A stretch of 64,000 bases of DNA from Massilia violaceinigra (GTDB taxonomy: Bacteria > Pseudomonadota > Gammaproteobacteria > Burkholderiales > Burkholderiaceae_D), in assembly GCF_002752675.1 (NCBI RefSeq), contig NZ_CP024608.1, positions 6,448,001 to 6,512,000 on the forward strand, in the 5' to 3' direction. The notes beneath the pieces were generated by a model. It searched no databases. It was not told the DNA's origin and saw nothing but the letters and a program-made list of their open reading frames with translations. The position numbers and the translations under genes were made by a program. Position 1 is the stretch's first letter. Each line of letters opens with the position of its first letter. Positions 9,226-18,061 of this stretch are shown here, piece after piece.

Positions 9226-10206
9226 TCAGCGGGCGCGCACGGTAACCCAGTAGCGGGTGCGATACGACACGGCAACCGGCAGGGCCAGCGCCAGATTGCG
9301 CAGCGCGCGGTCGGTGTCGCGCAGCGAAAACACGCCGGTGACGCGCATCCCGGCAATATCGGGGTCGCAGCGCAGCAGGCCGGGCCGGTAACGTGCGAGT
9401 TCGGCAACAAAGTCGGCCACGCGCATGTCCTCGGCCACCAGCAAGCCGCCCGACCATGCGGCGGCGCTGGCCTGTACCGGCCCGGACTGTTCGATACGTT
9501 CCTGGGAAAATGCCGCGCCCTTGCCGGCGCCGATCCGGACGGCGTCGTGCAGATGGTTGCGCGTGCGCAGCTCGACAGCACCTTCCAGCACGCCAACGCG
9601 GGTGAAGTCAGGATGCTGGCGCACAAGAAAGCGGGTGCCGAGGGCCTGTACCGTGCCATCGCGCGTTTGGACCCGGAACGGGCGCTGCACGGCCATCGGA
9701 TCGGGCGCGGTGCCGACCAGGATTTCACCGGCGCGCACGATGACAAGGCGCTCGTGGCTGTCAAAGCGCAGGTCGATCGCCGAGGCGCTTGCCAGCACCA
9801 CATGGGTACCGTCCGGCAAGGTGACATCCCGCGTTTCGCCGGTGCGGGTGCTGTGGTCGGACGCGATGCTGTCCCAGGCCTGCGTGCCGCGCATCGACCA
9901 GGCGGCGCCTGCCGTCGCGCCCAGGCCCAACAGCCGCAGCGCACGGCGGCGCGTGACGTAGGCGGCGGCAGCGGGCTCGCGCAAGGCGTGCTGGGCAATC
10001 TCGCGCGGAACACTCATCAGCTTGTCTTCGACGGCTTGCAGGCGGTTCCAGGCGCGTTCATGGTCCGGGTGGGCCGCGCGCCACGCGGCGCAGGCAGCCT
10101 GGTCGGCGGCGCTGGCCTCGCCCGACCACAGGCGGGCCATCCAGGCGGCGGCCTGGCTGACGGTGGCTGGATCGAGCGGACCCGGGATAGTGGCGCCGGC
10201 GGGCAT
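9226..10206 (-). CDS. fecR: FecR-family anti-sigma factor
   Basis: 326 residues with the FecR layout. There is an N-terminal cytoplasmic Trp/Ala-rich region (AAAWMARLWSG, AACAAWRAAHPDHERAWNRL), a transmembrane stretch around residues 90-110 (ALRLLGLGATAGAAW), then the periplasmic FecR domain (TRTGETRDVTLPDGTHVVL, ALGTRFLV). It transmits the loaded-receptor signal to the FecI-like sigma factor encoded 15 bp upstream, and controls the receptor gene downstream. Confidence 0.9.
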   Translation of the reverse strand: MPAGATIPGPLDPATVSQAAAWMARLWSGEASAADQAACAAWRAAHPDHERAWNRLQAVEDKLMSVPREIAQHALREPAAAAYVTRRRALRLLGLGATAGAAWSMRGTQAWDSIASDHSTRTGETRDVTLPDGTHVVLASASAIDLRFDSHERLVIVRAGEILVGTAPDPMAVQRPFRVQTRDGTVQALGTRFLVRQHPDFTRVGVLEGAVELRTRNHLHDAVRIGAGKGAAFSQERIEQSGPVQASAAAWSGGLLVAEDMRVADFVAELARYRPGLLRCDPDIAGMRVTGVFSLRDTDRALRNLALALPVAVSYRTRYWVTVRAR

Positions 10207-10221
10207 GGCTGGGAGCGCCGC

Positions 10222-10734
10222 TTACGGCGCCGGGGCGTGCAGTGCGCTGGCGCAAACCTGCAGCGCCGTGGCGATGTACTTTTCCACCGACGACACCGAC
10301 ACCTGGAGGCGCTCGGCGATGTCGCGGTAACTCATTCCTTCCAGCTTGCACAGCAACAGCGCCGCACGGGCCTTGGCCGACACGCAGTACAGCAGCGCAT
10401 CGATCTCGACCAGGGCTTCGAGCGTGATGGCACGCGTTTCTTCGGACGGAACGTGCGCTGCCGGCACCAGCGCAATGGCCTCAAGGTAGGCGAGCTCGAT
10501 CTGGCGGCGCCGGTACAGGTCGACCACGAGGCCGTTGGCGATCCGGGTCAGATGGCGCCGCGACTGGTCGGGCGGCGGCACGCGGCCGCTGGTGATGATG
10601 CGCAGATAGGTGTCATGCGCCAGGTCGGCCGCATCGCAAGCGTTGCCCAGCCGTTTGCGCAGCCAGCCGCGCAGCCAGCCGTGATGGTCGGTGTACAGCG
10701 TTTCAAGCGCGAACGGAGTATGGGAACTGGACAT
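10222..10734 (-). CDS. fecI: FecI-like ECF sigma factor
   Basis: 170 residues. Sigma-70 region 2 is visible (LYTDHHGWLRGWLRKRLG, DAADLAHDTYLRI) and region 4 (LEGMSYRDIAERLQVSVSSVEKYI). It directs RNA polymerase to the receptor operon when FecR is triggered. I chose ATG 10734; a GTG at 10746 would add four residues. A Fur-box-like palindrome sits about 18 bp upstream of the ATG, so iron repression of the operon is expected. Confidence 0.9.
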   Translation of the reverse strand: MSSSHTPFALETLYTDHHGWLRGWLRKRLGNACDAADLAHDTYLRIITSGRVPPPDQSRRHLTRIANGLVVDLYRRRQIELAYLEAIALVPAAHVPSEETRAITLEALVEIDALLYCVSAKARAALLLCKLEGMSYRDIAERLQVSVSSVEKYIATALQVCASALHAPAP

Positions 10735-10751
10735 GCAAGCGGCCACTTAAG

Positions 10752-10771
10752 AATGAGAATTATTCTCAATT
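10752..10771. promoter_or_regulatory. Fur box upstream of fecI
   Basis: The sequence AATGAGAATTATTCTCAATT has TGAGAA (10754-10759) and its reverse complement TTCTCA (10763-10768) around a 3-bp centre, and it resembles the GATAATGATAATCATTATC Fur consensus. It lies just upstream of the fecI start, where iron-loaded Fur would block transcription. Confidence 0.75.
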
Positions 10772-10841
10772 GTAATGCTTGCAGGGTGAGCGGGCAATTT
10801 AATTGCGCGAACCAGGGTGCCGTGGATGGGCGCCGGGGCGC

Positions 10842-11579
10842 TTAGTCTTCCACGTAGATCTTGTCCCGGACCAGCTTCAGATGGGCCTTGAAGGCAGCGT
10901 TTTCCTTGAGCGACAGGGCCGCGTCGAACCTCATCTCGCCGCCGTAGGCAGCGCTGACCGTGGTATTCCTGAGGGTGGTGCCGCGCAGCGCCAGCTTTTG
11001 CTCGCCCTGGCGCAGGATGACCTTCAGCTCGTTCGCGTCCACTCCGCCCCCGCAGGACATTGTGTACGGCACGGTGACTTCAGCCATCCCGTTCTTGTCG
11101 AGGTCGGTGACCGTGATGTGATCGGGGAAAAATTTCGCGCTTGAATCGAGGCCCGGGCAATCGACGTGATCCTGGATGATCCAGGTCTGCGGCCAGGCCT
11201 TGTCCTTGCGGGTATACAGCACGGCAAACAGCTCGAACCGCTCGACCGCGCCGGGCGTCGCCTTCGCCGCGCCCGAAGGTCCGGCACGCAGCGTGACGAC
11301 GAGCAGATGTTCGCCGGCACGGTCGACGATCCGTTCAGCCTTGACCAGCGTTCCTCTCGGCGGGATCTGCCCGAATGCCAGAAAGCCGGACGGGACCCGG
11401 AAGCTTTGCACCGGCCCGGCTGCGCGCGCGGTTTGCGGCGCGGCAATGCCGGCCAGGGACAGGCACAGCGCAAGGCACAAGGACCGGGTTGTTGCCGGTC
11501 GCTTGATTGCGGCCTGTTCCGTGCGCGCCCTCCGCCCTGTCGGGCAGGATGGCAATGTCAGTCGCGGCCGTTCAATCAT
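10842..11579 (-). CDS. Exported protein, paralogue of 16212-16868
   Basis: 245 residues from the ATG at 11579, which overlaps the end of the PAS gene by 8 bp. The N-terminus has a long polar stretch and then a signal peptide (LCLALCLSLAGIAA, cleavage near ARA-AG), so a later start is possible. The mature part contains VKAERIVDRAGEHLLVV, a repeat-like DLDKNGMAEVTVPY block, a CGGGVDANELKVILRQG segment and a YGGEMRFDAALSLKENAAFK tail. The same blocks occur in the gene at 16212. It resembles the M949_RS01915-type exported family (tentative). Function unknown; periplasmic location inferred. Confidence 0.65.
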   Translation of the reverse strand: MIERPRLTLPSCPTGRRARTEQAAIKRPATTRSLCLALCLSLAGIAAPQTARAAGPVQSFRVPSGFLAFGQIPPRGTLVKAERIVDRAGEHLLVVTLRAGPSGAAKATPGAVERFELFAVLYTRKDKAWPQTWIIQDHVDCPGLDSSAKFFPDHITVTDLDKNGMAEVTVPYTMSCGGGVDANELKVILRQGEQKLALRGTTLRNTTVSAAYGGEMRFDAALSLKENAAFKAHLKLVRDKIYVED

Positions 11580-12483
11580 GGCGCGCGAAGCGCGTAACGC
11601 AGGTCTGCGCGCCGCTGCTGTCGGGCATGGTGCTGAAGTGCGCCGTTTTCCTGTACACCTCGCCGTCGCGGTGCCGATGCCACATCTCGCCGCTCCAGCT
11701 GCCTTTGATGGCGAGGGAGCGCATGATGTCCTCGTCCAGCCCGGGCGCCCGGCTCTCGCAGCTGAGCATGCGTCGATGCTGCCCCACCACCTGGTCGTGC
11801 GCAAACCCGGTGAGCGCGGTAAACGCGTGGTTGATGTCGGTGATGACGCCATTGTGGTCGCTGATGAACATGGCTTCGGGCGCCAGGGTGAACACGTCGC
11901 CCAGGCGCCGCGTCTGGCGTTCCTGCGCACTGCGTTCGCTCACGTCGATCAAAACGGCGCGGCAACTTTCACCATCGTTGGCCAGGGTGGTGCGCATTTC
12001 CACCGTGCGGCGGGTGCCGTCTTTGGCGACGAGCGACACTTCGCACTGCGCGTCGCACTGGGTGGCATACAGCGACTTCAGGCATGCCGCCACCCGGGGC
12101 CGGTCGGACTCGGCCACGAAGACGCCGAGGCGCTTGTCGATCACGCGGGCCCGCTCGCTACCCAGCAGGCGGGCGCCTGCCAGATTGGTCTCGGTAATCG
12201 TACCGGTGCGGTTGAGCGTCAGGTAAGGCACGGGAGCAAAATCGTACAGTTCGGTGTAGCTGGCCAGGGCCGCCTCGATCCACGCGCGCGCCGCTTCCAG
12301 CTGTTCGTTCTGCAGCTCCAGTTCGACCTGATACACCTGCAGTTCGTGCAGCAGCCGCTGCGGATTGTCGACGTGCTGCATTGGCTGCGGGGCCCGCCCC
12401 TGTTCGTGCTGGCGTTCGCGTGCGCGCATGCGCAATTCGGCGTCTTCCCTCAATACGCTTTGGAATGGTTGTTCACGGCTCAT
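11572..12483 (-). CDS. Tandem PAS-domain protein without output domain
   Basis: 303 residues. An N-terminal coiled-coil (LHELQVYQVELELQNEQLEA) typical of PAS sensor proteins is followed by PAS 1 (about 80-190: LYDFAPVPYLTLNRTGTITE, ending VLIDVSERSAQERQ) and PAS 2 (about 195-300: FTLAPEAMFISDHNGVITDI, ALTGFAHDQVVGQ). The protein stops where a GGDEF, kinase or EAL domain usually follows. It overlaps the CheB-CheR gene upstream by 4 bp (ATGA), so the two are translationally coupled. It probably senses a ligand or redox state and acts through a partner. Confidence 0.8.
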   Translation of the reverse strand: MSREQPFQSVLREDAELRMRARERQHEQGRAPQPMQHVDNPQRLLHELQVYQVELELQNEQLEAARAWIEAALASYTELYDFAPVPYLTLNRTGTITETNLAGARLLGSERARVIDKRLGVFVAESDRPRVAACLKSLYATQCDAQCEVSLVAKDGTRRTVEMRTTLANDGESCRAVLIDVSERSAQERQTRRLGDVFTLAPEAMFISDHNGVITDINHAFTALTGFAHDQVVGQHRRMLSCESRAPGLDEDIMRSLAIKGSWSGEMWHRHRDGEVYRKTAHFSTMPDSSGAQTCVTRFARHD

Positions 12484-15400
12484 GATTGTTTTTCCTGATT
12501 GTCGCCGGCATCTGAAATCGCCTTGCCTGGCCGGCTGGTGTGCTTTGCCATACCGCTTTCCAGCAACACATGCGCATCCTGCAATACCTTTTCCAACGAC
12601 GCGGCCGCGCCAGCTTGCGAGGGCGGGATCGCGGTGCGGCGCTGCAGCACGGACAGTACCTGACGCAGCGTTTCCTCCATCCGCTTGCGCTCGGTGATAT
12701 CTTCCTTGACCGAGATGAAGAACCCGGGCTCAGGCGAATACAGCGCGCAGTTGATCCATTGCGCGCCGTCCCTGGCCGACACTTCCATGTGCTCCGGCTT
12801 GCCCGTGGTCGCTACCCGCACGCAGGCGGAAAACAGGTCCGCGTTGAAGGGATGGATGCTGCTGGCCAGCGCCGACTGGCGCTTGCCCACGACGTCATGC
12901 AATCCGGTCATTTCCGTGAACTTGGGATTTACTTCAAGAACAAGAAAATCGCGCGGCATGCCGCCGTCCATGATCACCTGGTGGCAGGCAACCGCGTTCA
13001 GCGAGTGTTCCAGCAATTGCCGGAAACGCGACTCGGAGCGCTTTTGCTCCGTGATTTCCCACGCCATGCCGGAGACGCCGACAATCGCGCCGCTGTGGTC
13101 GCGCGCCGGCTCGGCAAAGAAATCGTAGTAATGCGTGATGCCGTGCAGGTGCGCCGTGGTTTCAGTGTGCACGCTGATGCCTTGTTCGAGCGCCTGGCGC
13201 TTGAGCTGGGTCAGGCGCGCGGCATCTTCAGGCGGCAACAGGTCGGCGTCGGTCTTGCCGATGGCGTCGCCCGAGCGCAGTTGCGGCTGCAAATTGTGCA
13301 CCCAGGTATAGCGCAGCTCATGGTCCTGGCTGAACACGGTCAGCGGCGCATGTTCGATGGCAATCCGGAAACGCTCATCGCTCAGGCGCAGGGCGCGTTC
13401 CAGGGTTTTCGAGACACTGATGTCGACAAAGGTGATCACGACCCCGTCGATGCGGTTGTCCTGGGTGCGGTACGGCATGATGCGCACGGTGAACCAGCGC
13501 CCGTCGGGCGCGCTGACCTGGACCTCGCGAAACACCAGCGAGCGCAGCACTTCACGGGCATCCTCGGCCAGCGACGGATAATTCAGCGTGCTCACCAGAT
13601 CGGTAATCGGACGGCCGGCATCGCCCGGGATCAGCTTGAAAATGCCGGTGATGCGATTGGTAAAACGCCGGATGCACAACTGCTCATCGAGAAAAAGCGT
13701 GGCGATGTCGGTGCTGTTGAGCAGGTTTTTCATGTCGTCGCTGGCTTGCGACAATTCGTCGAGCTTGGCCGACAATTCATGATTGACCGTCTGCAACTCC
13801 TCGTTCATCGATTGCATTTCCTCCTTGGAGGTTGTCAATTCCTCGTTGGTGCTTTGCAGTTCCTCATTGGTGCTTTGCAGCTCTTCATTGGTCGATTTCA
13901 ATTCTTCCTGCGAGGTCTGCATTTCTTCGCGGGCGCGTTGCAACTCCTCGCGCGATTGCTGCATTTCCTGCGTCATGGCATCCATGCGCTCGGCCTCGGC
14001 ACCGGCCAGCTGGCCCTTGCGGGGTGTTTTTGCGCGCGCCGCCGGCTGGTCGGAAAACACGATCAGGATCATGCCGCGCAGCGGTGCCGGTTCTTGCAGG
14101 CTGTGAACCTCGACATTGACCAGCAGCGCGCCGCCATCGCTGCCCACGCGCAGTCCCTTGAGCACCTGGCTGCCCTGCTCGCGCACGACCCTGGCGAAGA
14201 CTTCGTTCAATGCCCCCGCCAGCCCCTCGCGCGCCATGGCGAAGATATTCAGGTTGGCCTTGCCCACGGCCGGCTCCAGATATTTCCCCGTCTTGCCGCT
14301 GATATAGATGATGTCGCCCTTGTCGGTCGTGAGCACCGCGGCTGGCGAAAAACGTTGCTGCAGCAAAGAATCGATCAAGGTCTGCACGTTAGCGCTCCCT
14401 GGCTGGGCCGCGTTGGCGGCGGGAATCGGCACGGCCAGGCCTTTGCGGGACCCGCCATAAATGGATGCAGGGAAATCGACCGGCTCCGTGCGCGGGCTGC
14501 TTTCGCGGCGCTGGTAAATGCGCGTCTTGCCTGGCCATGCGGAGAACAGGTCGCTGGCGGCGCCCACCGTTTCAGCGCTCCCGAGCACCAGGATGCCGCC
14601 CGGCCGCAGGCTGTAGTGAAACAGGGGCAGCAGCTTTTTCTGCAGGTCCGCTTCGAGGTAGATCAGCAGGTTGCGGCAAGTGAGCAGGTCGAGCTTGGTA
14701 AACGGTGGATCCATCACCAGGTTTTGCGGCGCGAACGTGACCATTTCGCGAATTTCCTTGCACACGCGAAAGCCGCCGTTGTGCTGCACGAAATAGCGGC
14801 GCAGGCGTGCCTCGCTGACGTCGCTGGCGATTGTGCCTGCAAACTCGCCGGCGCGGGCGCGGGCGATCGCGTCGCTGTCGAGATCGGTGGCGAAGATTTG
14901 CAGGGTATAGCGCGCCTCCGGCTTGAGGCGGTCGAGCGTATCGCGGAAAGCGATGGCCAGCGAATACGCTTCTTCGCCGGTCGAACAGGCTGGGATCCAG
15001 GCACGAAGGACGGCGCCTTGCGGATGGGCTGCCAGCAGGGCTGGAATGGCGTCGGCCTCGATCTGTTCCCACACGGGCGGGTCGCGGAAGAAACTGGTCA
15101 CGCCGATCAGCAATTCCTTGAACAGCAGCTGCGCTTCATGCGCGTTGTCGCGCACGTAGCGCACGTAATCGGCAATGCTGGCCAGCTGGTGCAGGCTCAT
15201 GCGCCGCTCGATGCGGCGGTAAATGGTGCTTTTCTTGTAGAACGAGAAATCGTGCCCGCTTTGGGCGCGCAGGATCACGACGAGCTTGTCGAGCGCGCTG
15301 CCGTCGGCGTCGGACAAGCTCAGGTCGGGCGGCGTGACCAGCATTGGCGCATGGCCCCGGTAGTCGAGGATGCGGCTGACCAGCGCGTTGGCGGGCGCGA

Positions 15401-15992
15401 TCACGTCGGCCAGGCCGGCGTCGATGGCGCTGCGCGGCATGCCGTCGAACTTGGCCGTTTCCGGATCCTGGACGAACACCGCGCCCGCGCTTTCCTTGAT
15501 CGCACGCAAGCCCAGCGAGCCGTCCGACCCCATGCCGGAGAGAATCACGGCGATGCTGTTGGCTTGCTGGTCGGCGGCCAGCGAGCGCAGGAAATAGTCG
15601 ATCGGCAAGCGCAGGCCGCGCGGCGCGGCCGGTTCCAGCAGGTGCAGGACACCGTGCAGTATCGACAAATCGCGGTTCGGCGGAATGACGTACATATGAT
15701 TCGGCTCGACCCGCAGGCGGTCGCTGATTTGCACTACGGGCATGCTGGTGCAGCGCTGCAATAGCTCGACCATGATGTCCTTGTGCAAAGGATCGAGGTG
15801 CTGCACGACGACAAACGCCAGGCCGCTGTCGGCGGGAATACCCGACAAGAATAATTCGAGCGCTTCCAGGCCGCCAGCGGAGGCGCCGATGCCCACAATG
15901 GCGAACGACGCCGGCTGCGTACCGATCGCATGGGCAGGCGCTGTGGCGGACTGTCTGGCCGGCTTGCGCGGTGTCGTGCTGGTTTTTTTCAT
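12480..15992 (-). CDS. CheB-CheR fusion with coiled coil and PAS domains
   Basis: About 1170 residues from ATG 15992; an upstream TTG is less likely. Order: CheB methylesterase (GIGASAGGLEA with Ser, VQHLDPLHKD with His, SGMGSDGSLGL with Asp; about 30-230); CheR methyltransferase (TSFFRDPPVW, ACSTGEEAYSLAIAF, FATDLDSDAI; about 245-500); a long heptad region rich in EELQSTNEEL repeats (about 650-740); then three PAS/PAC units (NRIDGVVITFVDIS; VSGMAWEITEQKRSES; FFISVKEDITERKRMEE). No histidine-kinase ATPase domain follows. Such proteins are thought to modify chemoreceptor-like targets in alternative signalling pathways, but no cheA or receptor lies nearby. Confidence 0.88.
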   Translation of the reverse strand: MKKTSTTPRKPARQSATAPAHAIGTQPASFAIVGIGASAGGLEALELFLSGIPADSGLAFVVVQHLDPLHKDIMVELLQRCTSMPVVQISDRLRVEPNHMYVIPPNRDLSILHGVLHLLEPAAPRGLRLPIDYFLRSLAADQQANSIAVILSGMGSDGSLGLRAIKESAGAVFVQDPETAKFDGMPRSAIDAGLADVIAPANALVSRILDYRGHAPMLVTPPDLSLSDADGSALDKLVVILRAQSGHDFSFYKKSTIYRRIERRMSLHQLASIADYVRYVRDNAHEAQLLFKELLIGVTSFFRDPPVWEQIEADAIPALLAAHPQGAVLRAWIPACSTGEEAYSLAIAFRDTLDRLKPEARYTLQIFATDLDSDAIARARAGEFAGTIASDVSEARLRRYFVQHNGGFRVCKEIREMVTFAPQNLVMDPPFTKLDLLTCRNLLIYLEADLQKKLLPLFHYSLRPGGILVLGSAETVGAASDLFSAWPGKTRIYQRRESSPRTEPVDFPASIYGGSRKGLAVPIPAANAAQPGSANVQTLIDSLLQQRFSPAAVLTTDKGDIIYISGKTGKYLEPAVGKANLNIFAMAREGLAGALNEVFARVVREQGSQVLKGLRVGSDGGALLVNVEVHSLQEPAPLRGMILIVFSDQPAARAKTPRKGQLAGAEAERMDAMTQEMQQSREELQRAREEMQTSQEELKSTNEELQSTNEELQSTNEELTTSKEEMQSMNEELQTVNHELSAKLDELSQASDDMKNLLNSTDIATLFLDEQLCIRRFTNRITGIFKLIPGDAGRPITDLVSTLNYPSLAEDAREVLRSLVFREVQVSAPDGRWFTVRIMPYRTQDNRIDGVVITFVDISVSKTLERALRLSDERFRIAIEHAPLTVFSQDHELRYTWVHNLQPQLRSGDAIGKTDADLLPPEDAARLTQLKRQALEQGISVHTETTAHLHGITHYYDFFAEPARDHSGAIVGVSGMAWEITEQKRSESRFRQLLEHSLNAVACHQVIMDGGMPRDFLVLEVNPKFTEMTGLHDVVGKRQSALASSIHPFNADLFSACVRVATTGKPEHMEVSARDGAQWINCALYSPEPGFFISVKEDITERKRMEETLRQVLSVLQRRTAIPPSQAGAAASLEKVLQDAHVLLESGMAKHTSRPGKAISDAGDNQEKQS

Positions 15993-16211
15993 GGCAGGTT
16001 GAAGGTGCTTCGTGGGGGTTGAACCGCGTCGCAAGCGGCGGCAAGCGCAGGGCCGTACTATAACATTGGGGCACTCGGGCCAGTGCGGTTATTGGCCTGG
16101 GCATCCTGCGGTTCGAGCAGGTGCAGGTCGACGCTTGGGGCCCGGTTAACGCACGCATCGTCGGCGGCGCGCGCCTGGCTGGCGGCCCCATGGCCTTGTT
16201 AACGCAGCGTA

Positions 16212-16868
16212 TCAATTTTCGATGTAGACCTTGTCGCGGATGAATTTCAAATGCGCTTTGAAGACGGCGTTTTCTTTCAGCGACAGCAATTTATCGAACA
16301 CCATTTCTCCACCATATGGAGAACCGCCCTTGGTACCGGTCAGCGTGCGTCCACGCACGGCGAATCTTTGCGCGCCCTGCCGCATGATGACCTTCAAATC
16401 ACTGGAATCGACGCCGCCGCTGCAAAACATCTTGTACGGAACGGTCACTTCGGCGACACCGTTATTGTCGAGATCGGTGATGGTGATGTACTTGGGAAAA
16501 AAACTGGCCGATGAATCGATAACGGGGCAGTCGTTCGCGTCTTCGATCAGCCATGTGCGGGCCCAGCGATTAGCCTTGCGGGTGTAGAGCGAGGAGAACA
16601 GTTCGTACAGCTCGTCGCGGCCGGGCTCTGCGTTGAAGGCGCTCGATGGCCCGGTCCGCATGCTAACGACGAGAAGGTGCTCGCCCGCGCTGTCGACAAA
16701 GCGCTCGGCCTTGACCAGCTTGCCGGGCACGGTGATGCGTTCGGATTTCAGGACGGCGCTCGTGAGCGCGGTGTGCTCCACCTCGGCGGCAAATGCGGAC
16801 GGGGATGCTGCCGAGGTGATCGACAAAACGAACACGGCGATTGCAGGTACTTTGGATTTTATCGGCAT
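16212..16868 (-). CDS. Exported protein, paralogue of 10842-11579
   Basis: 218 residues with a clear signal peptide (VPAIAVFVLSITSAA..AFA). It shares with the 10842 gene the blocks LVKAERFVDSAGEHLLVVSM, TDLDNNGVAEVTVPY, VDSSDLKVIMRQGAQRFAVRG and YGGEMVFDKLLSLKENAVFK. The DLDxNGxAEVT segment looks like a calcium-loop or FG-GAP-type beta repeat (inference). The two copies flank the PAS and CheB-CheR genes. Probably periplasmic; function unknown. Confidence 0.75.
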   Translation of the reverse strand: MPIKSKVPAIAVFVLSITSAASPSAFAAEVEHTALTSAVLKSERITVPGKLVKAERFVDSAGEHLLVVSMRTGPSSAFNAEPGRDELYELFSSLYTRKANRWARTWLIEDANDCPVIDSSASFFPKYITITDLDNNGVAEVTVPYKMFCSGGVDSSDLKVIMRQGAQRFAVRGRTLTGTKGGSPYGGEMVFDKLLSLKENAVFKAHLKFIRDKVYIEN

Positions 16869-16948
16869 TCTTCTACGCCTTCACTATGTGTAATTTCCGC
16901 AAGATCAACGGTGCCGCATGAGCGTCATTGCTCGGATACGCTGGTAAA

Positions 16949-17920
16949 TCAAGACGTTTCTGTTCTATTGGCAGCGCGCATGAAATCAACGAATGCGCGC
17001 AGCTTTCCTGGCATGTGCTTGCGATGCGGATAGTAGAGATGAAAAGCACCGTCCAATCCGAAATGCTGCCTCAGGATCTGGCGCAGCATGCCGTTTGCTA
17101 ACTCTTGTTTCGCAAAATCTTCCAGGATGAAAGCGATGCCGTGGCCTTGTATTGCAGCATCAAGGACAGATCGCATTTCATCAAAAATAACGCGCCCCTG
17201 AACATCGATTTGAACCGTCTGGCCTCGATCTTCGAACTTCCAGTCATACAATCGGCCCCCAACGGAATAGCGCTGGCGAATGCAGTTGTGCTTGAGCAGT
17301 TCATCAATCGTTTCTGGCTCATCCCGCTCGAGGAAGTAATCCGGGGCAGCCACCACGATTCTTTTTTGTACCGCCCCCAGCTGCACTGCGACCATGTCGT
17401 TCTGTACATTCTTCCCCATGCGTATGCCGACATCAAAACCGGCGTTGACGATATCGCCAAGCTGATTATCCAGTGATATCTCGACATTTATCATCGGGAA
17501 ATTTTCAAAGAACGAAGCCAGATGCGGCTCGATCAAGAGTCGGTATGCGACGTAGGAAGAATTGACGCGCACTGTGCCCGACGGTTGTTCAGTCGCGAGC
17601 AAGGCCTGCGACAAGGAGTCTTTGATCAGAGCAAGCGCGGGCGTTAATGCTGCGTTCAATGACGCGCCAGCCTCGGTCAAACTGACACTGCGTGTCGTTC
17701 GATTGAATAGCCGCACATTCAGTTGGGCCTCTACATTCTTGATCGTGCGTGATACAGCAGTTGGCGTGACGCCCATTTCCGCGGCAGCGCGAGCGAAGTT
17801 CAAATGCCTGGCGGCAGCCTCGAATGTGAAAAGACCGGGAAGATGCACCGGTGGCGGAGAGGGTGCGGCTTCCAGGGCTTCAGCGCGGGCTGGACCTTCT
17901 ATTATGACGTTTTTGGTCAT
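16949..17920 (-). CDS. LysR-family transcriptional regulator
   Basis: 323 residues from ATG 17920. The helix-turn-helix (TFEAAARHLNFARAAAEMGV, TPTAVSRTIKNVEAQLNVRL) lies unusually far in because of a 28-residue N-terminal leader; in-frame starts at 17968 (ATG) and 17995 (GTG) would lengthen it more. The effector domain belongs to the GcvA/AmpR-like group (NVEISLDNQLGDIVNAGFDVGIRMG). It is divergent from the Old Yellow Enzyme gene at 18062, with about 140 bp between, the usual arrangement for a LysR regulator and its target. Confidence 0.88.
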   Translation of the reverse strand: MTKNVIIEGPARAEALEAAPSPPPVHLPGLFTFEAAARHLNFARAAAEMGVTPTAVSRTIKNVEAQLNVRLFNRTTRSVSLTEAGASLNAALTPALALIKDSLSQALLATEQPSGTVRVNSSYVAYRLLIEPHLASFFENFPMINVEISLDNQLGDIVNAGFDVGIRMGKNVQNDMVAVQLGAVQKRIVVAAPDYFLERDEPETIDELLKHNCIRQRYSVGGRLYDWKFEDRGQTVQIDVQGRVIFDEMRSVLDAAIQGHGIAFILEDFAKQELANGMLRQILRQHFGLDGAFHLYYPHRKHMPGKLRAFVDFMRAANRTETS

Positions 17921-18061
17921 ACCGTATCTTACCTTATGACTATTTACGTCATTATCGCCGATCTCCATACTGATTGCAGCAAGTGACTTGAGCACGAATC
18001 AAGACAGCGAAACATTGTTTCTTCAATCCGTCCAGCAGAACCCTCTTTCAAGAACAACACC

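Noticed and set aside
11580..11930. N-terminal extension of the exported protein at 10842
   Set aside because: This part is the PAS gene read in another frame, with Arg/Ser-rich composition; the coupled ATG at 11579 is preferred.
12540..15764. 1074-codon open frame on the plus strand opposite the CheB-CheR gene
   Set aside because: It is a high-GC antisense shadow: His/Arg/Gln-rich translation without domains, while the minus strand has clear CheB, CheR and PAS motifs.
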